Shown here piece after piece: positions 33,834 to 42,745 of a stretch of DNA of 64,000 nt. Below the pieces are notes generated by a model. That model made no database searches. It was not told the DNA's origin and saw only the letters and a program-made list of their open reading frames with translations. The stretch spans positions 1-64,000 of the forward strand of contig JAEPMA010000006.1 in NCBI GenBank assembly GCA_017644185.1. The letters are read 5' to 3'. Within the stretch, counting starts at the first letter, position 1. Each line of letters starts with the position of its first letter. This DNA is from Rhodospirillales bacterium (lineage in GTDB: Bacteria > Pseudomonadota > Alphaproteobacteria > Rhodospirillales > Casp-alpha2). Made by a program: the position numbers and the translations under genes.

Positions 33834-34796
33834 TCAGACGTCCTGGCCGCGTGTGCGGGCCCGTTCCTGACAGACCTTGAGATAGCGACTGGCGTTCGCG
33901 TTGGCAACCTCGTCCGCTGCCGACTGTTTCTCGATCAGGTCGTAAAGCAGGCGGATGAAGGCCTCGGAATTCGGCGTTTTCCCGGTTTCACCGTTGCCCG
34001 GGAACAGGTCGTCGACATTGACCGAGAAGCCGTACTTCTCGGCGAAGTTCTCGTAACGCGGCTTCCGGTCCTCGAGCAGAAGCGGAAACAATTCCCTCGC
34101 AAACGCGCGCCGGTCCACGCCCTTGCCGTCGTCGGGTTGACCGGCGAGATGCTTCTCGATGAAGTCGGGGTGATAGAAAAGCGGCTTTGGATCGCTTTCG
34201 GCGCGGCGCTTGAGGGTTTCCTCGCCTTCCGCGTTGGCGCGGATATAGAGGATCACCGTATTCTCGCGGAGCGCTGAAATGACCGGATCCTCGGGGTTGT
34301 CGATATCGGCGATCTCGCAAAGGCTTCCCGATGCATCGTTGATGAAGTCCTTGCACGAATAAATACGCCAGGATTTCACGAGGAAGCGGCCGACATCGCG
34401 CATCGATTTGATCTCGGCGTCACGGTACTCCTGCTGGCGCTCGAGGAATGTCGCCTTGTCGAGCCCGCCGCTCTCCGGGTCGCCGAACATCCCCAGATAC
34501 GTCGAAACCGGCTCCAGGTTGTCGACCGAGATGTTGTGATTGATGTAGATCGAATCCGAACTCAATAATCCCGCGATGAACGGGTCCGTCCGCATGATGC
34601 GGAACTTGATGTTGTCGAGGATCGATTCCGCCAGATGCGCCGTACCGATCCGGTAGTCGGCGGAATAATGGAACCAGTTGTCACTGCGGCGGAGCGAAGT
34701 CGACAGCATGGTCTTGCCGACACCCGACATGCCAAGCAGCGTCACTGCGTGCGGCAATGCGCGGAATTCCTCGAAACTGGGTAACGGCGACGGCAT
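33834..34796 (-). CDS. P-loop ATPase/kinase-like protein of unknown function, upstream of metA
   Basis: The protein has 320 residues. A Walker A motif GMSGVGKT sits at about 22-29. After it come HYSADYRIGT, a glycine-rich middle, a CKDFINDASGSLCEI segment and VILYIRANAEGEE, compatible with a kinase- or NTPase-type fold of the P-loop class. I do not recognise a named family. No signal peptide or membrane helix is seen. Its stop lies 14 bp before metA, implying co-expression and perhaps a role linked to homoserine or methionine metabolism. A nucleotide kinase or regulatory ATPase are options; none is supported further. Confidence 0.8.
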   Translation of the reverse strand: MPSPLPSFEEFRALPHAVTLLGMSGVGKTMLSTSLRRSDNWFHYSADYRIGTAHLAESILDNIKFRIMRTDPFIAGLLSSDSIYINHNISVDNLEPVSTYLGMFGDPESGGLDKATFLERQQEYRDAEIKSMRDVGRFLVKSWRIYSCKDFINDASGSLCEIADIDNPEDPVISALRENTVILYIRANAEGEETLKRRAESDPKPLFYHPDFIEKHLAGQPDDGKGVDRRAFARELFPLLLEDRKPRYENFAEKYGFSVNVDDLFPGNGETGKTPNSEAFIRLLYDLIEKQSAADEVANANASRYLKVCQERARTRGQDV

Positions 34797-34884
34797 GGCA
34801 ACCTCGATGGCAATTCGTTTCGGGGGTGAATTTCCCCGTTATCGGGGCCGCCGTCAAACCCGCTTTTGCCGTGATACGGGGGTG

Positions 34885-35529
34885 TCAGGCGGCAGAGGAA
34901 TCTTTCTTCCCCGCGCCGGTGACGGCGGCATAGTCGTCCTTCAGGCGTGCGATCCCGCGTTCCAGGAACGAGTCACGCATGGCATGCCCGTTGCCCGGCC
35001 TCGCCGTCATGTTTTCGGGTGGGGTCGGGTTTGTGACCTCCGGCCAGTGGCCTGGCTGCGCGTGCGCTCCCTCGGATGCGATGGCGACCGGGTCGTCGTC
35101 TTCGATCGCCGGTGGCTGGGTGACTTCCAACGTGTCCCAGGTGATCTCGAGGGGGATGTTGTTGGGGTCGAAGAAATAGATCGACCATAAGGTGCCGTGG
35201 TCGACGGCGCCCGTCACCTCGATCCCAGCGGCTTCCAGCTTATCCTTGAATGCGAACAAATCCTCGCGGCTGTCGACGGTGAACGACACGTGATCGAATC
35301 CAAGGGGCGCGGAGGTGGGACTGCCGTGGAATTTCTCCTCCATCACACTCGCGCCTTCGTACTGGAAGAATGCGACGAGCGTATTGCCGGCGCGGAAGAA
35401 ATAGTGCCGGAATCCATCGTGACCGATCCCTGAATGCAGTTCCATCCCCAACAGGTCGCGATAGAAGCGGATCGTGCCGGTCAGGTCCGGGGTGATGAAT
35501 GCCAGATGGTTGATGCCTTTCAACTGCAT
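34885..35529 (-). CDS. VOC-superfamily (glyoxalase/dioxygenase-like) protein
   Basis: The protein has 214 residues. A single VOC domain occupies about 1-130: HLAFIT with the first metal histidine, FYRDLLGMEL, GFDHVSFTV with the second histidine, and IPLEITWDT with the glutamate ligand. The family includes glyoxalase I, ring-cleaving dioxygenases and fosfomycin resistance enzymes. The acidic, proline-rich tail (131-214) is unusual and has no assigned role. It lies on the minus strand between der and the P-loop gene, 70 bp and 88 bp away, and may be its own unit. The reaction is not predictable. Confidence 0.85.
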   Translation of the reverse strand: MQLKGINHLAFITPDLTGTIRFYRDLLGMELHSGIGHDGFRHYFFRAGNTLVAFFQYEGASVMEEKFHGSPTSAPLGFDHVSFTVDSREDLFAFKDKLEAAGIEVTGAVDHGTLWSIYFFDPNNIPLEITWDTLEVTQPPAIEDDDPVAIASEGAHAQPGHWPEVTNPTPPENMTARPGNGHAMRDSFLERGIARLKDDYAAVTGAGKKDSSAA

Positions 35530-35598
35530 GGGAGCCTCCTCACGGTTCCAAGCTGTCGAAGAGTATAACGAGGATAGGGCGGGGCCGAAACCCGGCGC

Positions 35599-36984
35599 TC
35601 AAGCGAAGGGGTTCTTGCCCGAGCGCGTGTGGATGCGGATCGGAATCCCATCAAGGCCGAAATCGTCGCGGAGCCCATTGGCCAGATAGCGCAAGTAGCT
35701 GTCCGGCAGTTTCCCGGCGGTCGACGAGAACAGATAAAAGGTCGGCGGCCGTGTCTTGGCCTGGGTCGCGTAGCGGATCGTCAGGCGTTTTCCGTGCGAG
35801 CCCATGGGTGGCGGGTGCGCCTCGAGCATGGCAGATAGCCAACGGTTGAGCGCCCCTGTCGGTACGCGGGTATTCCAGAGATCGAAAATCTCGAACACGG
35901 TCGGGAGGAGCCTGTCGACACCTTTGCCGGTCAATGCCGACATGGTGACGACGCGCACGCCCCTGATTTGTTGCAGCGAGGTCTGGAGGCGGTCCTTGAT
36001 CAGCGCCATCTGCTCGTTCCGGTTTTTGACCGAGTCCCATTTGTTGACGGCGATGATCAGCGCCCGCCCTTCGTCGACGACCTTGCGGGCGATGGTCAGG
36101 TCCTGTTTCTCAAGCGGCTGTTCGGCATCGAGCACCAGCACCACGACCTGTGCGTACTGGATCGCACGGAATGTATCGTTGACGGCGAGGTGTTCGAGCT
36201 TCGCCTGTACCCGCGCCTGGCGCCTTAATCCCGCAGTGTCGACGAGGCGGATTTCGCGGCCCTGCCACGTCCATTTGGTGGCGATGGCGTCACGGGTGAT
36301 CCCGGCTTCAGGCCCCGTCAGCATCCGGTCTTCACCCAGAAGGCGGTTCACGAGTGTCGATTTCCCCGCGTTCGGGCGGCCGACGATAGCGAGTTGAAGA
36401 GGGGAAGAAAGCACGCTTTCGTCGTCTTCCTCCTCGCCACTGTCCTGAAGCGGCAAAAGATCACCGTCTTCGGCGGCTTCGGCTTCCGCGGCATCGCGAA
36501 ACGGGATGAGGGCGTCGTACAATTCTTCGAGACCGAGGCCATGTTCCGCGGACAGCGCGATCGGATCGCCCAGACCCAGGCTGTAAGCTTCGTATATCCC
36601 GGCTTCTGCCTGCTGGCCCTCACACTTGTTGACGCCGAGGATCACGGGGGTGTTCTGCGCCCTCAGCCAATGCGCGAAGTGACTGTCGGTGGGGGTGACG
36701 CCGGCCCGGCCGTCGATCAGCAAAAGGGCGACGTCGGCATCGATCACGGCCTGTTCGGTCTGCTGGCGCATTCGGCTTTCGATGCTGTCGTCGGTGGCGT
36801 CCTCGAGGCCGGCGGTGTCGAGGATGTGGAACTTGAGGTCCGAGATCGACGCTTCAGCTTCGCGGCGATCGCGCGTCACCCCCGGTGTGTCGTCGACGAT
36901 GGCCAGGCGTTTGCCGACCAGCCGGTTGAACAGCGTCGATTTTCCGACGTTGGGTCGGCCAATGATGGCGAGGGTGAAGCTCAT
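35599..36984 (-). CDS. der: Ribosome-assembly GTPase Der (EngA)
   Basis: The protein has 461 residues with the diagnostic tandem G domains: GRPNVGKST near residue 9, DTAGLED and NKCE in the first; GRPNAGKST near 207, DTAGLRRQ and NKWD in the second. A C-terminal KH-like domain follows. Der acts in assembly of the 50S ribosomal subunit. An acidic stretch (EEEDDES) links the two G domains, longer than in E. coli. The gene is the last of the yfgM-bamB-der run, 23 bp after bamB, the same order as in E. coli. Confidence 0.97.
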   Translation of the reverse strand: MSFTLAIIGRPNVGKSTLFNRLVGKRLAIVDDTPGVTRDRREAEASISDLKFHILDTAGLEDATDDSIESRMRQQTEQAVIDADVALLLIDGRAGVTPTDSHFAHWLRAQNTPVILGVNKCEGQQAEAGIYEAYSLGLGDPIALSAEHGLGLEELYDALIPFRDAAEAEAAEDGDLLPLQDSGEEEDDESVLSSPLQLAIVGRPNAGKSTLVNRLLGEDRMLTGPEAGITRDAIATKWTWQGREIRLVDTAGLRRQARVQAKLEHLAVNDTFRAIQYAQVVVLVLDAEQPLEKQDLTIARKVVDEGRALIIAVNKWDSVKNRNEQMALIKDRLQTSLQQIRGVRVVTMSALTGKGVDRLLPTVFEIFDLWNTRVPTGALNRWLSAMLEAHPPPMGSHGKRLTIRYATQAKTRPPTFYLFSSTAGKLPDSYLRYLANGLRDDFGLDGIPIRIHTRSGKNPFA

Positions 36985-37007
36985 GGTTTTCTGGCCGGGT
37001 TATCCGG

Positions 37008-38372
37008 TCACCGGTAAACGACGAGTTCGGCGTCGTTGGCGAGGAAGATCACCGACCCGTTGGCGACGATGGGTGGGACCGAGACGCCATCCGGCAATTC
37101 GACGACACCCAGCAAACGACCGGTATACGGTGACACCGCGAGCGCTTCCTCGTTTGAACCGGCGACGATCAAGCGGTCGCTGGCGAGGATCGGGCCGGTC
37201 CAGACGATGGGGTCTTCCTTATCCTCCGGATCCTCGAACAACGGCAGGCCGGTAACCCACATAACCTTACCGTCGTCACGGGAAACGCAGATAAGCTCGT
37301 TCTCGTTGGTGATGGTGTAAATGTAATCGCCGGCCACCCACGGGCTTTCCGTCCCCCCGATCTCACGCGCCCAGTTGCGGCGACCGGTGCGCACATCGAT
37401 GGAGGCCATGACACCTGCGTGGCTGATGGCGATCACCCGGCTACGGTCGATGACCGGGCGGCCTCTGATCTGCGCCAATGCGGCGACGGCGTCGGTGCGG
37501 CGGACCGAAATCAGGTTGTCCTGCCAAAGCACGCGGCCATTATCGACGCGAAGGGCATAAAGTTCGCCCGACGTATAGGGGACGACGACGACACCGTTGT
37601 CGACGGCGGGGCTGGCGCCCCCCAGAAGGGCGGCGATTTCCTGGCTTCCCTGATGAGTCCATAAAGTCGAGCCGTCACGGGCGTCGAGGGCGAGCAGGTT
37701 ATTGTCGACGGTCACGACGAAGACCCGGCCGCCACGCACTGTGGGGGCGACCCGCATCGGGATGCCGATCCGTTGCTTCCAGACGATCGTGCCGTCCTTG
37801 GCGTCGATGGCGAACACAATCCCAAAGCCGGTCGCGACAAAGACGCGGTCGCGTTCGAAGGCGATGCCGCCGCCGACATGACCCTCGTCATCGTCGTCGG
37901 GTTCCAGGTCGATATCCCAGATGGTGTCGCCGTCTTCCAGTCTGTAGGCCGTCAGTTCGGATTCGGTGTCGAGGGCGTATACGACACCGTTGGCGACGAT
38001 CGGCGTCGCGACGAAGCGCAATTCGTCATCGGCACCGGTGCCGATATCGCGGCTCCAGACCTCGGCCAGGTTGTCGCGGACGGCCACGTGATGCATCGCG
38101 TGGTTGGCGTATCCACCCGCCATCGGCCAGTTGTCGTTGGGCGTCGGTGCGGGGAGAAGGATATTGGCTTCGCCGGGGGCGACATCGGCCCGCAGGCTGC
38201 GTTCGTTGGCGAGCACCGCGATGCGTTCACCCGGAAGCGGCGGCTCCTTCTTGCTGAAGGGGTCCCAGTCCTTGAGTGTGTCACACCCGCCGAGCACCAA
38301 CGTCGCCGTCATCATCAGAGCGAGAACGCCGGCCCGAAAAGGTGCGCGCGAATGCCGCCAGGAAAACGTCAT
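37008..38372 (-). CDS. bamB: BamB-like outer-membrane assembly lipoprotein (PQQ-type beta-propeller)
   Basis: The protein has 454 residues. A lipoprotein signal with LVLGGC near residue 29 anchors it to a membrane. The remainder is an eight-bladed propeller with repeated GTIVWK, GSTLWTHQ and GRVLWQ strands, as in BamB, the scaffold protein of the BAM complex that inserts outer-membrane beta-barrels. Identification rests on this fold plus gene order yfgM-bamB-der. The start overlaps the yfgM stop by ATGA, so translation is coupled. Generic PQQ-repeat proteins are the alternative, made unlikely by position. Confidence 0.9.
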   Translation of the reverse strand: MTFSWRHSRAPFRAGVLALMMTATLVLGGCDTLKDWDPFSKKEPPLPGERIAVLANERSLRADVAPGEANILLPAPTPNDNWPMAGGYANHAMHHVAVRDNLAEVWSRDIGTGADDELRFVATPIVANGVVYALDTESELTAYRLEDGDTIWDIDLEPDDDDEGHVGGGIAFERDRVFVATGFGIVFAIDAKDGTIVWKQRIGIPMRVAPTVRGGRVFVVTVDNNLLALDARDGSTLWTHQGSQEIAALLGGASPAVDNGVVVVPYTSGELYALRVDNGRVLWQDNLISVRRTDAVAALAQIRGRPVIDRSRVIAISHAGVMASIDVRTGRRNWAREIGGTESPWVAGDYIYTITNENELICVSRDDGKVMWVTGLPLFEDPEDKEDPIVWTGPILASDRLIVAGSNEEALAVSPYTGRLLGVVELPDGVSVPPIVANGSVIFLANDAELVVYR

Positions 38373-39034
38373 TGACCAATCGCCTGCATCAGTTCCTCAG
38401 CACGTGAGCGTACGCCGCCGGGCGCTTGTGGGTCCAGTGCGTTTGCCTGCAGCCATTCCCGCGCCTTGTCCTTCTGGCCCAGCATAATCGCGGCCATGGC
38501 GGAGATTTCCCGCGCCGAATGGCGCCATTCGCTGTTTCCTTCGGTCAGCGGCGCAAGCTTGTCGATGACCGGCTGGGCGTTGTCCTTGCTGATGTCGAGC
38601 ATCTGTACGGCGTTCAGAATGGTGGCGAGGTGGCGGAACGATTCGGGATGTTCGCTGTCGGCGGCGATCTTCGCGTAAAGATCCGCAGCACCGGAAGGAT
38701 CGCCGTTCTTCGCCATCAACGATGCGTGGCGCAGTTTGACGAGCACGTCCAGCTTGCCCGTGCCGTCCGTTTCAAGCTTGGCGAGGCTGTCGATGGCGCT
38801 TTGGGTCTGACCCTGTTCGGCAAGCGACGACGCACCGATCAGGCGGTCCGTCGATTCCATCCGGACACTGCGGTCATAGGCGCGCCAGCCTTGATAGCTC
38901 GCGACCACGACGACAACGGCGACGGCAACGCCGATCACGTATTTGCCGTACGCCTGCCAAAGCTTCTGCGCCTGTTCATGGCGCAGTTCCTCGTCGATTT
39001 CGCGCATCAACGCGTCGTCTTCGTGATCCGCCAA
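38369..39034 (-). CDS. YfgM-like TPR membrane protein
   Basis: The protein has 221 residues if started at the TTG at 39034, which follows GGAG by six bases; the ATG at 39007 is an alternative, and the longer frame to 39166 is rejected as non-protein-like. There is a cytosolic head (REIDEELRHEQ), one membrane helix (about 33-52, YVIGVAVAVVVVVAS) and a periplasmic TPR region. YfgM binds the Sec translocon and works with periplasmic chaperones. It overlaps the bamB start by four bases (ATGA), preserving the E. coli order yfgM-bamB-der. Confidence 0.82.
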   Translation of the reverse strand: MADHEDDALMREIDEELRHEQAQKLWQAYGKYVIGVAVAVVVVVASYQGWRAYDRSVRMESTDRLIGASSLAEQGQTQSAIDSLAKLETDGTGKLDVLVKLRHASLMAKNGDPSGAADLYAKIAADSEHPESFRHLATILNAVQMLDISKDNAQPVIDKLAPLTEGNSEWRHSAREISAMAAIMLGQKDKAREWLQANALDPQAPGGVRSRAEELMQAIGQ

Positions 39035-39232
39035 CCTCGTCTCCGTCTGTCCGCTCCCCAAGGATATGGGGCTGATTAAAAAGCGCCCAAACATATCGGG
39101 GCGGCACCCGAATGGCAAACGATTGCAGCGGTTTATGACCGGAATTCCCGGGGCCGTCCGGGGCATTTCTTAAGGGCGCGTTAACCACTTTTCGGTGATA
39201 CTCTGCAAACGTCAACAGGAGGCAATCTTGCC

Positions 39233-39574
39233 ATGAAATCTCCCGCCAGGCGGCTTTCCGCCGTATTGGTCCTGATATTCGCGCTGGCGGCGTCCGGTTG
39301 CTCGATGTTGGTGCCGGCCGAGGGCGTCTCGCTGATGGGGACGGAAAAGACCCTGGGCGACCACCTGATCTCGCTTTCCAGCGGTAAAAACTGCTCCACC
39401 GTCCGCCGCGAGCAGGGGCTGACTTACTGTGAAGAGGACATGCCGCAAATCCGCCAGAATATATACTGCTACCGCGACCTTGGGGGCGTGACCTGCTATG
39501 ATAAGGCTGACCCGCACGGCGTGAACCAGAACCAGCAGCGCGTTGATCGCAACGATCACAATTTGCCGAAGTAA
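39233..39574 (+). CDS. Small putative lipoprotein
   Basis: The protein has 113 residues with a lipoprotein signal: charged start, hydrophobic core and LAASGC lipobox (Cys near residue 23). The mature part has five further cysteines (CSTV, YCEE, YCYR, TCYD) that could form disulfides in the periplasm. I recognise no function. The ATG follows AGGAGGCAA by a normal distance. It is divergent from the yfgM gene and 49 bp ahead of the Sel1-repeat gene, so the two may be co-transcribed. Confidence 0.7.
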   Translation: MKSPARRLSAVLVLIFALAASGCSMLVPAEGVSLMGTEKTLGDHLISLSSGKNCSTVRREQGLTYCEEDMPQIRQNIYCYRDLGGVTCYDKADPHGVNQNQQRVDRNDHNLPK

Positions 39575-39623
39575 CCTCGCGTCCCGGCCGGGCGCGGCCC
39601 GGATCAGGGAATAACCGAGGACA

Positions 39624-40343
39624 ATGTCTTTCCGTTTCATATTCTGGACTGTCCTCGCGTGCCTGGTGGTCTCGGGCACGGCGGGCTGGATTTTTCGCGG
39701 CGACCGTACCCCGGACCCGGAAGAACAGGCCCTGGCCGCTTACGAGGCGGCGCTGAAATCCGAGAAGCGCGCCGCTGAAACCGGCGATGTCGAGGATTGG
39801 ACCCGGTACGCCCGCTCATTGGCGACGGCGCCTAAGCAGTTCCAGGACGTAAAACAGGCGATGACGTGGTATCGGAAAGCCGCCGACAAGGGCTATGCCC
39901 CCGCGCAGGTGGGGATCGGCGATCTGTACGCTAAGGGATTGGGCGTACGACAGGACCATTACCGGGCGCAGGAGTGGTACAATACCGCAACCCGGCTTTC
40001 GCGCAACGCGGATGCGTATTTCAAGGTGGGTGAGGGATATTTCCGCGGGCTTGGCGCCGCGCAGGACTATGGCGCGGCGTTGCCGTACTACCGGGTCGCG
40101 GCGGAAGAGGGGAACCCGGTCGCGCAGTACTTACTTGGATCGATGTACGAGGCCGGGTGGGGCATCGAACAGGACCTGATCGAGGCGTGGGTCTGGTACA
40201 AGCGTGCGCTACCCGGTGCTCAACAAATCAGCCAGCATGAAGAGACCTACGACGTGGAGCATGCGCTTGAACGGGTGACCAGGCACATGAACCGCTCGCA
40301 ACTCGATGTCGCGCAAAAGAAGTTCACGGAACTCTCAAAATAG
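39624..40343 (+). CDS. Sel1-repeat (TPR-like) protein with N-terminal membrane anchor
   Basis: The protein has 239 residues. An N-terminal hydrophobic segment (about 4-24, FIFWTVLACLVVSGTAGWIF) is either a signal anchor or a signal peptide. Several Sel1-like repeats follow (AMTWYRKAADKGYAPAQVG, AQEWYNTATRL, GAALPYYRVAAEEGNPVAQY). Such repeats mediate protein binding at the periplasmic or membrane face. No enzyme motif is seen. It starts with GAGGACA ahead and follows the small lipoprotein. The partner is unknown. Confidence 0.8.
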   Translation: MSFRFIFWTVLACLVVSGTAGWIFRGDRTPDPEEQALAAYEAALKSEKRAAETGDVEDWTRYARSLATAPKQFQDVKQAMTWYRKAADKGYAPAQVGIGDLYAKGLGVRQDHYRAQEWYNTATRLSRNADAYFKVGEGYFRGLGAAQDYGAALPYYRVAAEEGNPVAQYLLGSMYEAGWGIEQDLIEAWVWYKRALPGAQQISQHEETYDVEHALERVTRHMNRSQLDVAQKKFTELSK

Positions 40344-40393
40344 CCCGACGTTCGGAGTTGACGCGCCCGCGGACGCCCCGCAACATCCCGCCC

Positions 40394-41149
40394 ATGAGTA
40401 TTTCCGCCGTCACCTTCGATCTTTGGGACACCGTATTCGACGACGAGTCGGACGAACCCAAGCGCCTTGCGCAGGGGCTGGAAACCAAGCCCGAGACCCG
40501 CCACCTGCTTCTTTTGGAGGCGTTGTCGCGTCATCACGAGATCACACGCGCCGACGTTGATCTGGCCTATGCCGTCGCCAATGCCGCCTTTTATAAGGTT
40601 TGGCAGGAAGCGAGCATCACCTGGACCAACCGGGAACGGCTGGAGGTGCTACTGAAGGGGCTTGGTAAGCCGCTCCCGGAAGACGAACTGACCGCGTTGT
40701 CGACGAAGATGGAACGGCTCGAAGTCGAGACGCCGCCAGATATCCTGCCGGGGGTGAAGGACGCCATCGCGAGCTTGAGTGAGCGGTATGATTTGTGCGT
40801 GGTGTCCGATACCATCGTGACGCCCGGGCACGGCCTTCGCGACATGCTCGCCCATCACGATTTATTAAAATATTTCAAGGGGTTCGCGTTTTCCGACGAA
40901 GTCGGCCGCTCGAAACCCGATAAGGCGATGTTCGAAGCGGCGCAAGCCGCGATGGGCGTGCCGTTCGAAGAGATGGTGCATATCGGCGACCGTGACAATA
41001 AAGATATCAAGGGCGCGCAGGCGTTGGGGATGAAGGCGATCCTGTACACTTTCAAACGCGACGTCGATCGCTACACGACATCGGCGGATGCGGTTTGTGA
41101 AGATCACAAGGACCTCGTCGGGATCATCGACGCGCTGGCGGAGGAATGA
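40394..41149 (+). CDS. HAD-superfamily hydrolase (DxWDT type)
   Basis: The protein has 251 residues from the ATG at 40394; the longer frame from 40358 is rejected. The nucleophile motif is FDLWDT, with D9 as nucleophile and W instead of Asp two residues on. The later HAD motifs are clear: VVSDTI, K in GRSKPDKAMFEAA and GDRDNKDIKGAQ. Cap domain size fits subfamily IA. Because the second motif-I aspartate is displaced, phosphatase activity is less certain, and dehalogenase-like chemistry is conceivable. It lies 4 bp ahead of a glutamine amidotransferase gene, implying co-translation. Confidence 0.85.
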   Translation: MSISAVTFDLWDTVFDDESDEPKRLAQGLETKPETRHLLLLEALSRHHEITRADVDLAYAVANAAFYKVWQEASITWTNRERLEVLLKGLGKPLPEDELTALSTKMERLEVETPPDILPGVKDAIASLSERYDLCVVSDTIVTPGHGLRDMLAHHDLLKYFKGFAFSDEVGRSKPDKAMFEAAQAAMGVPFEEMVHIGDRDNKDIKGAQALGMKAILYTFKRDVDRYTTSADAVCEDHKDLVGIIDALAEE

Positions 41150-41153
41150 AGAT

Positions 41154-41993
41154 ATGACGAAATCGCCGAAGATCCTGATCGCGGACGGCAATACAAAAGA
41201 CCGCAACGACGCGATGATCGCCGTCGGCGGTGAACTGGGCGCCGCCCTTTACGCCAACGAAATTCGCCGCATGTTCCCGGATGCCGAACTGGTGACGATC
41301 TATCCTGCCGATAAGGATGATTACCTCCCCAAGGGTGTCGGGCTCGACGACTTCGACGGCATGGTGATGGGGGGCTCGGGCCTGCACGCGTTCGACAGGG
41401 AACCCGAAGTGACCCGCCAGGTCGATCTGATGCGGGACGCCCTGGACGCCGGGTTGCCCGTGCTGGGGTCTTGCTGGGGGCTGCAGGTGGCGGCGGCGGC
41501 GACCGGGGGGACGGTCAACAAAAGCCCGCGCGGGCGCGAGGTCGGGATTGCGCGCAAAATCTCACTGACGCCGTCGGGATGCGGGCATCCGTTGTTCGCC
41601 GACAAGCCGGCCGTGTTCGACAGCCCGTGCATCCACTATGACGAAGTCACGCATCTGCCGTCCGGGTCGGTGATTTTGGCTCAGAACGCACATTCCGCCG
41701 TGCAGGCCGCCGTCATCCGCAAGGGCAAGGGCGTGTTCTGGGGCGTGCAGTACCACCCCGAATTCAACGTGCCGCACCTCGCCAACCTCTATCGGCGCTA
41801 TGCGGACGACATGCTGTCGCAGGGCTATTTCGTCGACGAAGACGATCTGGAGAGATACTGCAACGAACTGGATGCCCTTCATCAGGACCCGTCGCGTCTC
41901 GATCTGCGCTGGCGGCTCGGCATCGACGACGACATTCTGGATGCGGACCTGCGCTGCCGCGAAATCCGCAACTGGGTCGATAGCCTGGTCTAG
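41154..41993 (+). CDS. Class I glutamine amidotransferase-like protein
   Basis: The protein has 279 residues from the ATG at 41154, with GAGGAATGA just ahead. The catalytic triad of class I amidotransferases is intact: C107 in GSCWGLQ, H201 and E203 in VQYHPEF. The domain resembles the GMP-synthase-type glutaminase without the synthetase partner. Stand-alone members hydrolyse gamma-glutamyl bonds or supply ammonia to an unknown acceptor. The C-terminal ~60 residues are charged and unassigned. Its stop TAG shares the CTAG at 41990-41993 with the convergent MarC gene. Confidence 0.85.
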   Translation: MTKSPKILIADGNTKDRNDAMIAVGGELGAALYANEIRRMFPDAELVTIYPADKDDYLPKGVGLDDFDGMVMGGSGLHAFDREPEVTRQVDLMRDALDAGLPVLGSCWGLQVAAAATGGTVNKSPRGREVGIARKISLTPSGCGHPLFADKPAVFDSPCIHYDEVTHLPSGSVILAQNAHSAVQAAVIRKGKGVFWGVQYHPEFNVPHLANLYRRYADDMLSQGYFVDEDDLERYCNELDALHQDPSRLDLRWRLGIDDDILDADLRCREIRNWVDSLV

Positions 41994-42646
41994 TTCATCG
42001 CCGTCAGAAGATTGCTGCCGCGAATGCCGTCGAAGATGAACTGAACGGCAAGCGCCGTCAGCAATACCCCGATCACACGCGAAATCACATTGAGGCCGGT
42101 GACGCCCAGCAGTTTTTGGATTTGAGTCGCCATCAATAGAAACGCCAGCGACAAACCCAAGTTGGCCATCAACGCACCCAAGACAGCGGCGGTCCGGAGC
42201 GCATCGCCGTGCGCATCCGCCATCAAAAGGACGACGGCGCCCATGGTCCCGGCGCCTGCAATCAATGGCGTCGCAAGGGGGAAGACGGAAAGATCGGCGC
42301 GGTGGGTGGATTCCTCGGCCTCTTCCTCCGTCGTCGAACTGATGCCGCTCGAATGCGCCAAGACCATGTTGATCCCGACAAGTAACAAAAGAATCCCACC
42401 CGCCGTCTTCAACGACGCCAGCGTGATTCCAAGATACGAAAGCACCGACTTCCCGAAGAATGCGAACGCCAACAGAATGCCCGCCGCGACGAGGACCCCC
42501 TTGATGGCGGTGCGGCGGCGCTGTTTCGGCGGCATGCCCGCCGTTAATCCGGCGTAGATCGCGGCGACGTCGATCGGCCCGATCACCGCGAAGAACGTCG
42601 TGAAGGCGACGAGCGCGGTTTCGATCACTTTCGGTGAGATATCCAT
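41990..42646 (-). CDS. MarC/NAAT-family integral membrane protein
   Basis: The protein has 218 residues, chosen from the ATG at 42646 after GGGGGAAGAA; the frame extends to 42706 but lacks a ribosome site there. Six hydrophobic helices and the motifs FFAVIGPIDVAAIY, KTAGGILLLLVGINM and PLATPLIAGAGTMGAVV identify the MarC family. Its function is unsettled; some members are suggested to move amino acids. The stop codon overlaps that of the amidotransferase by four bases. Confidence 0.88.
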   Translation of the reverse strand: MDISPKVIETALVAFTTFFAVIGPIDVAAIYAGLTAGMPPKQRRRTAIKGVLVAAGILLAFAFFGKSVLSYLGITLASLKTAGGILLLLVGINMVLAHSSGISSTTEEEAEESTHRADLSVFPLATPLIAGAGTMGAVVLLMADAHGDALRTAAVLGALMANLGLSLAFLLMATQIQKLLGVTGLNVISRVIGVLLTALAVQFIFDGIRGSNLLTAMN

Positions 42647-42745
42647 TTCTTCCCCCGATCCCCGTCTCAAGGAACACCGGATCGCCGGTGCGGTCAATGC
42701 TTCCAACGGCGTTTCCGGCGGCTCTCATAGCCGCTACGGTAATGT

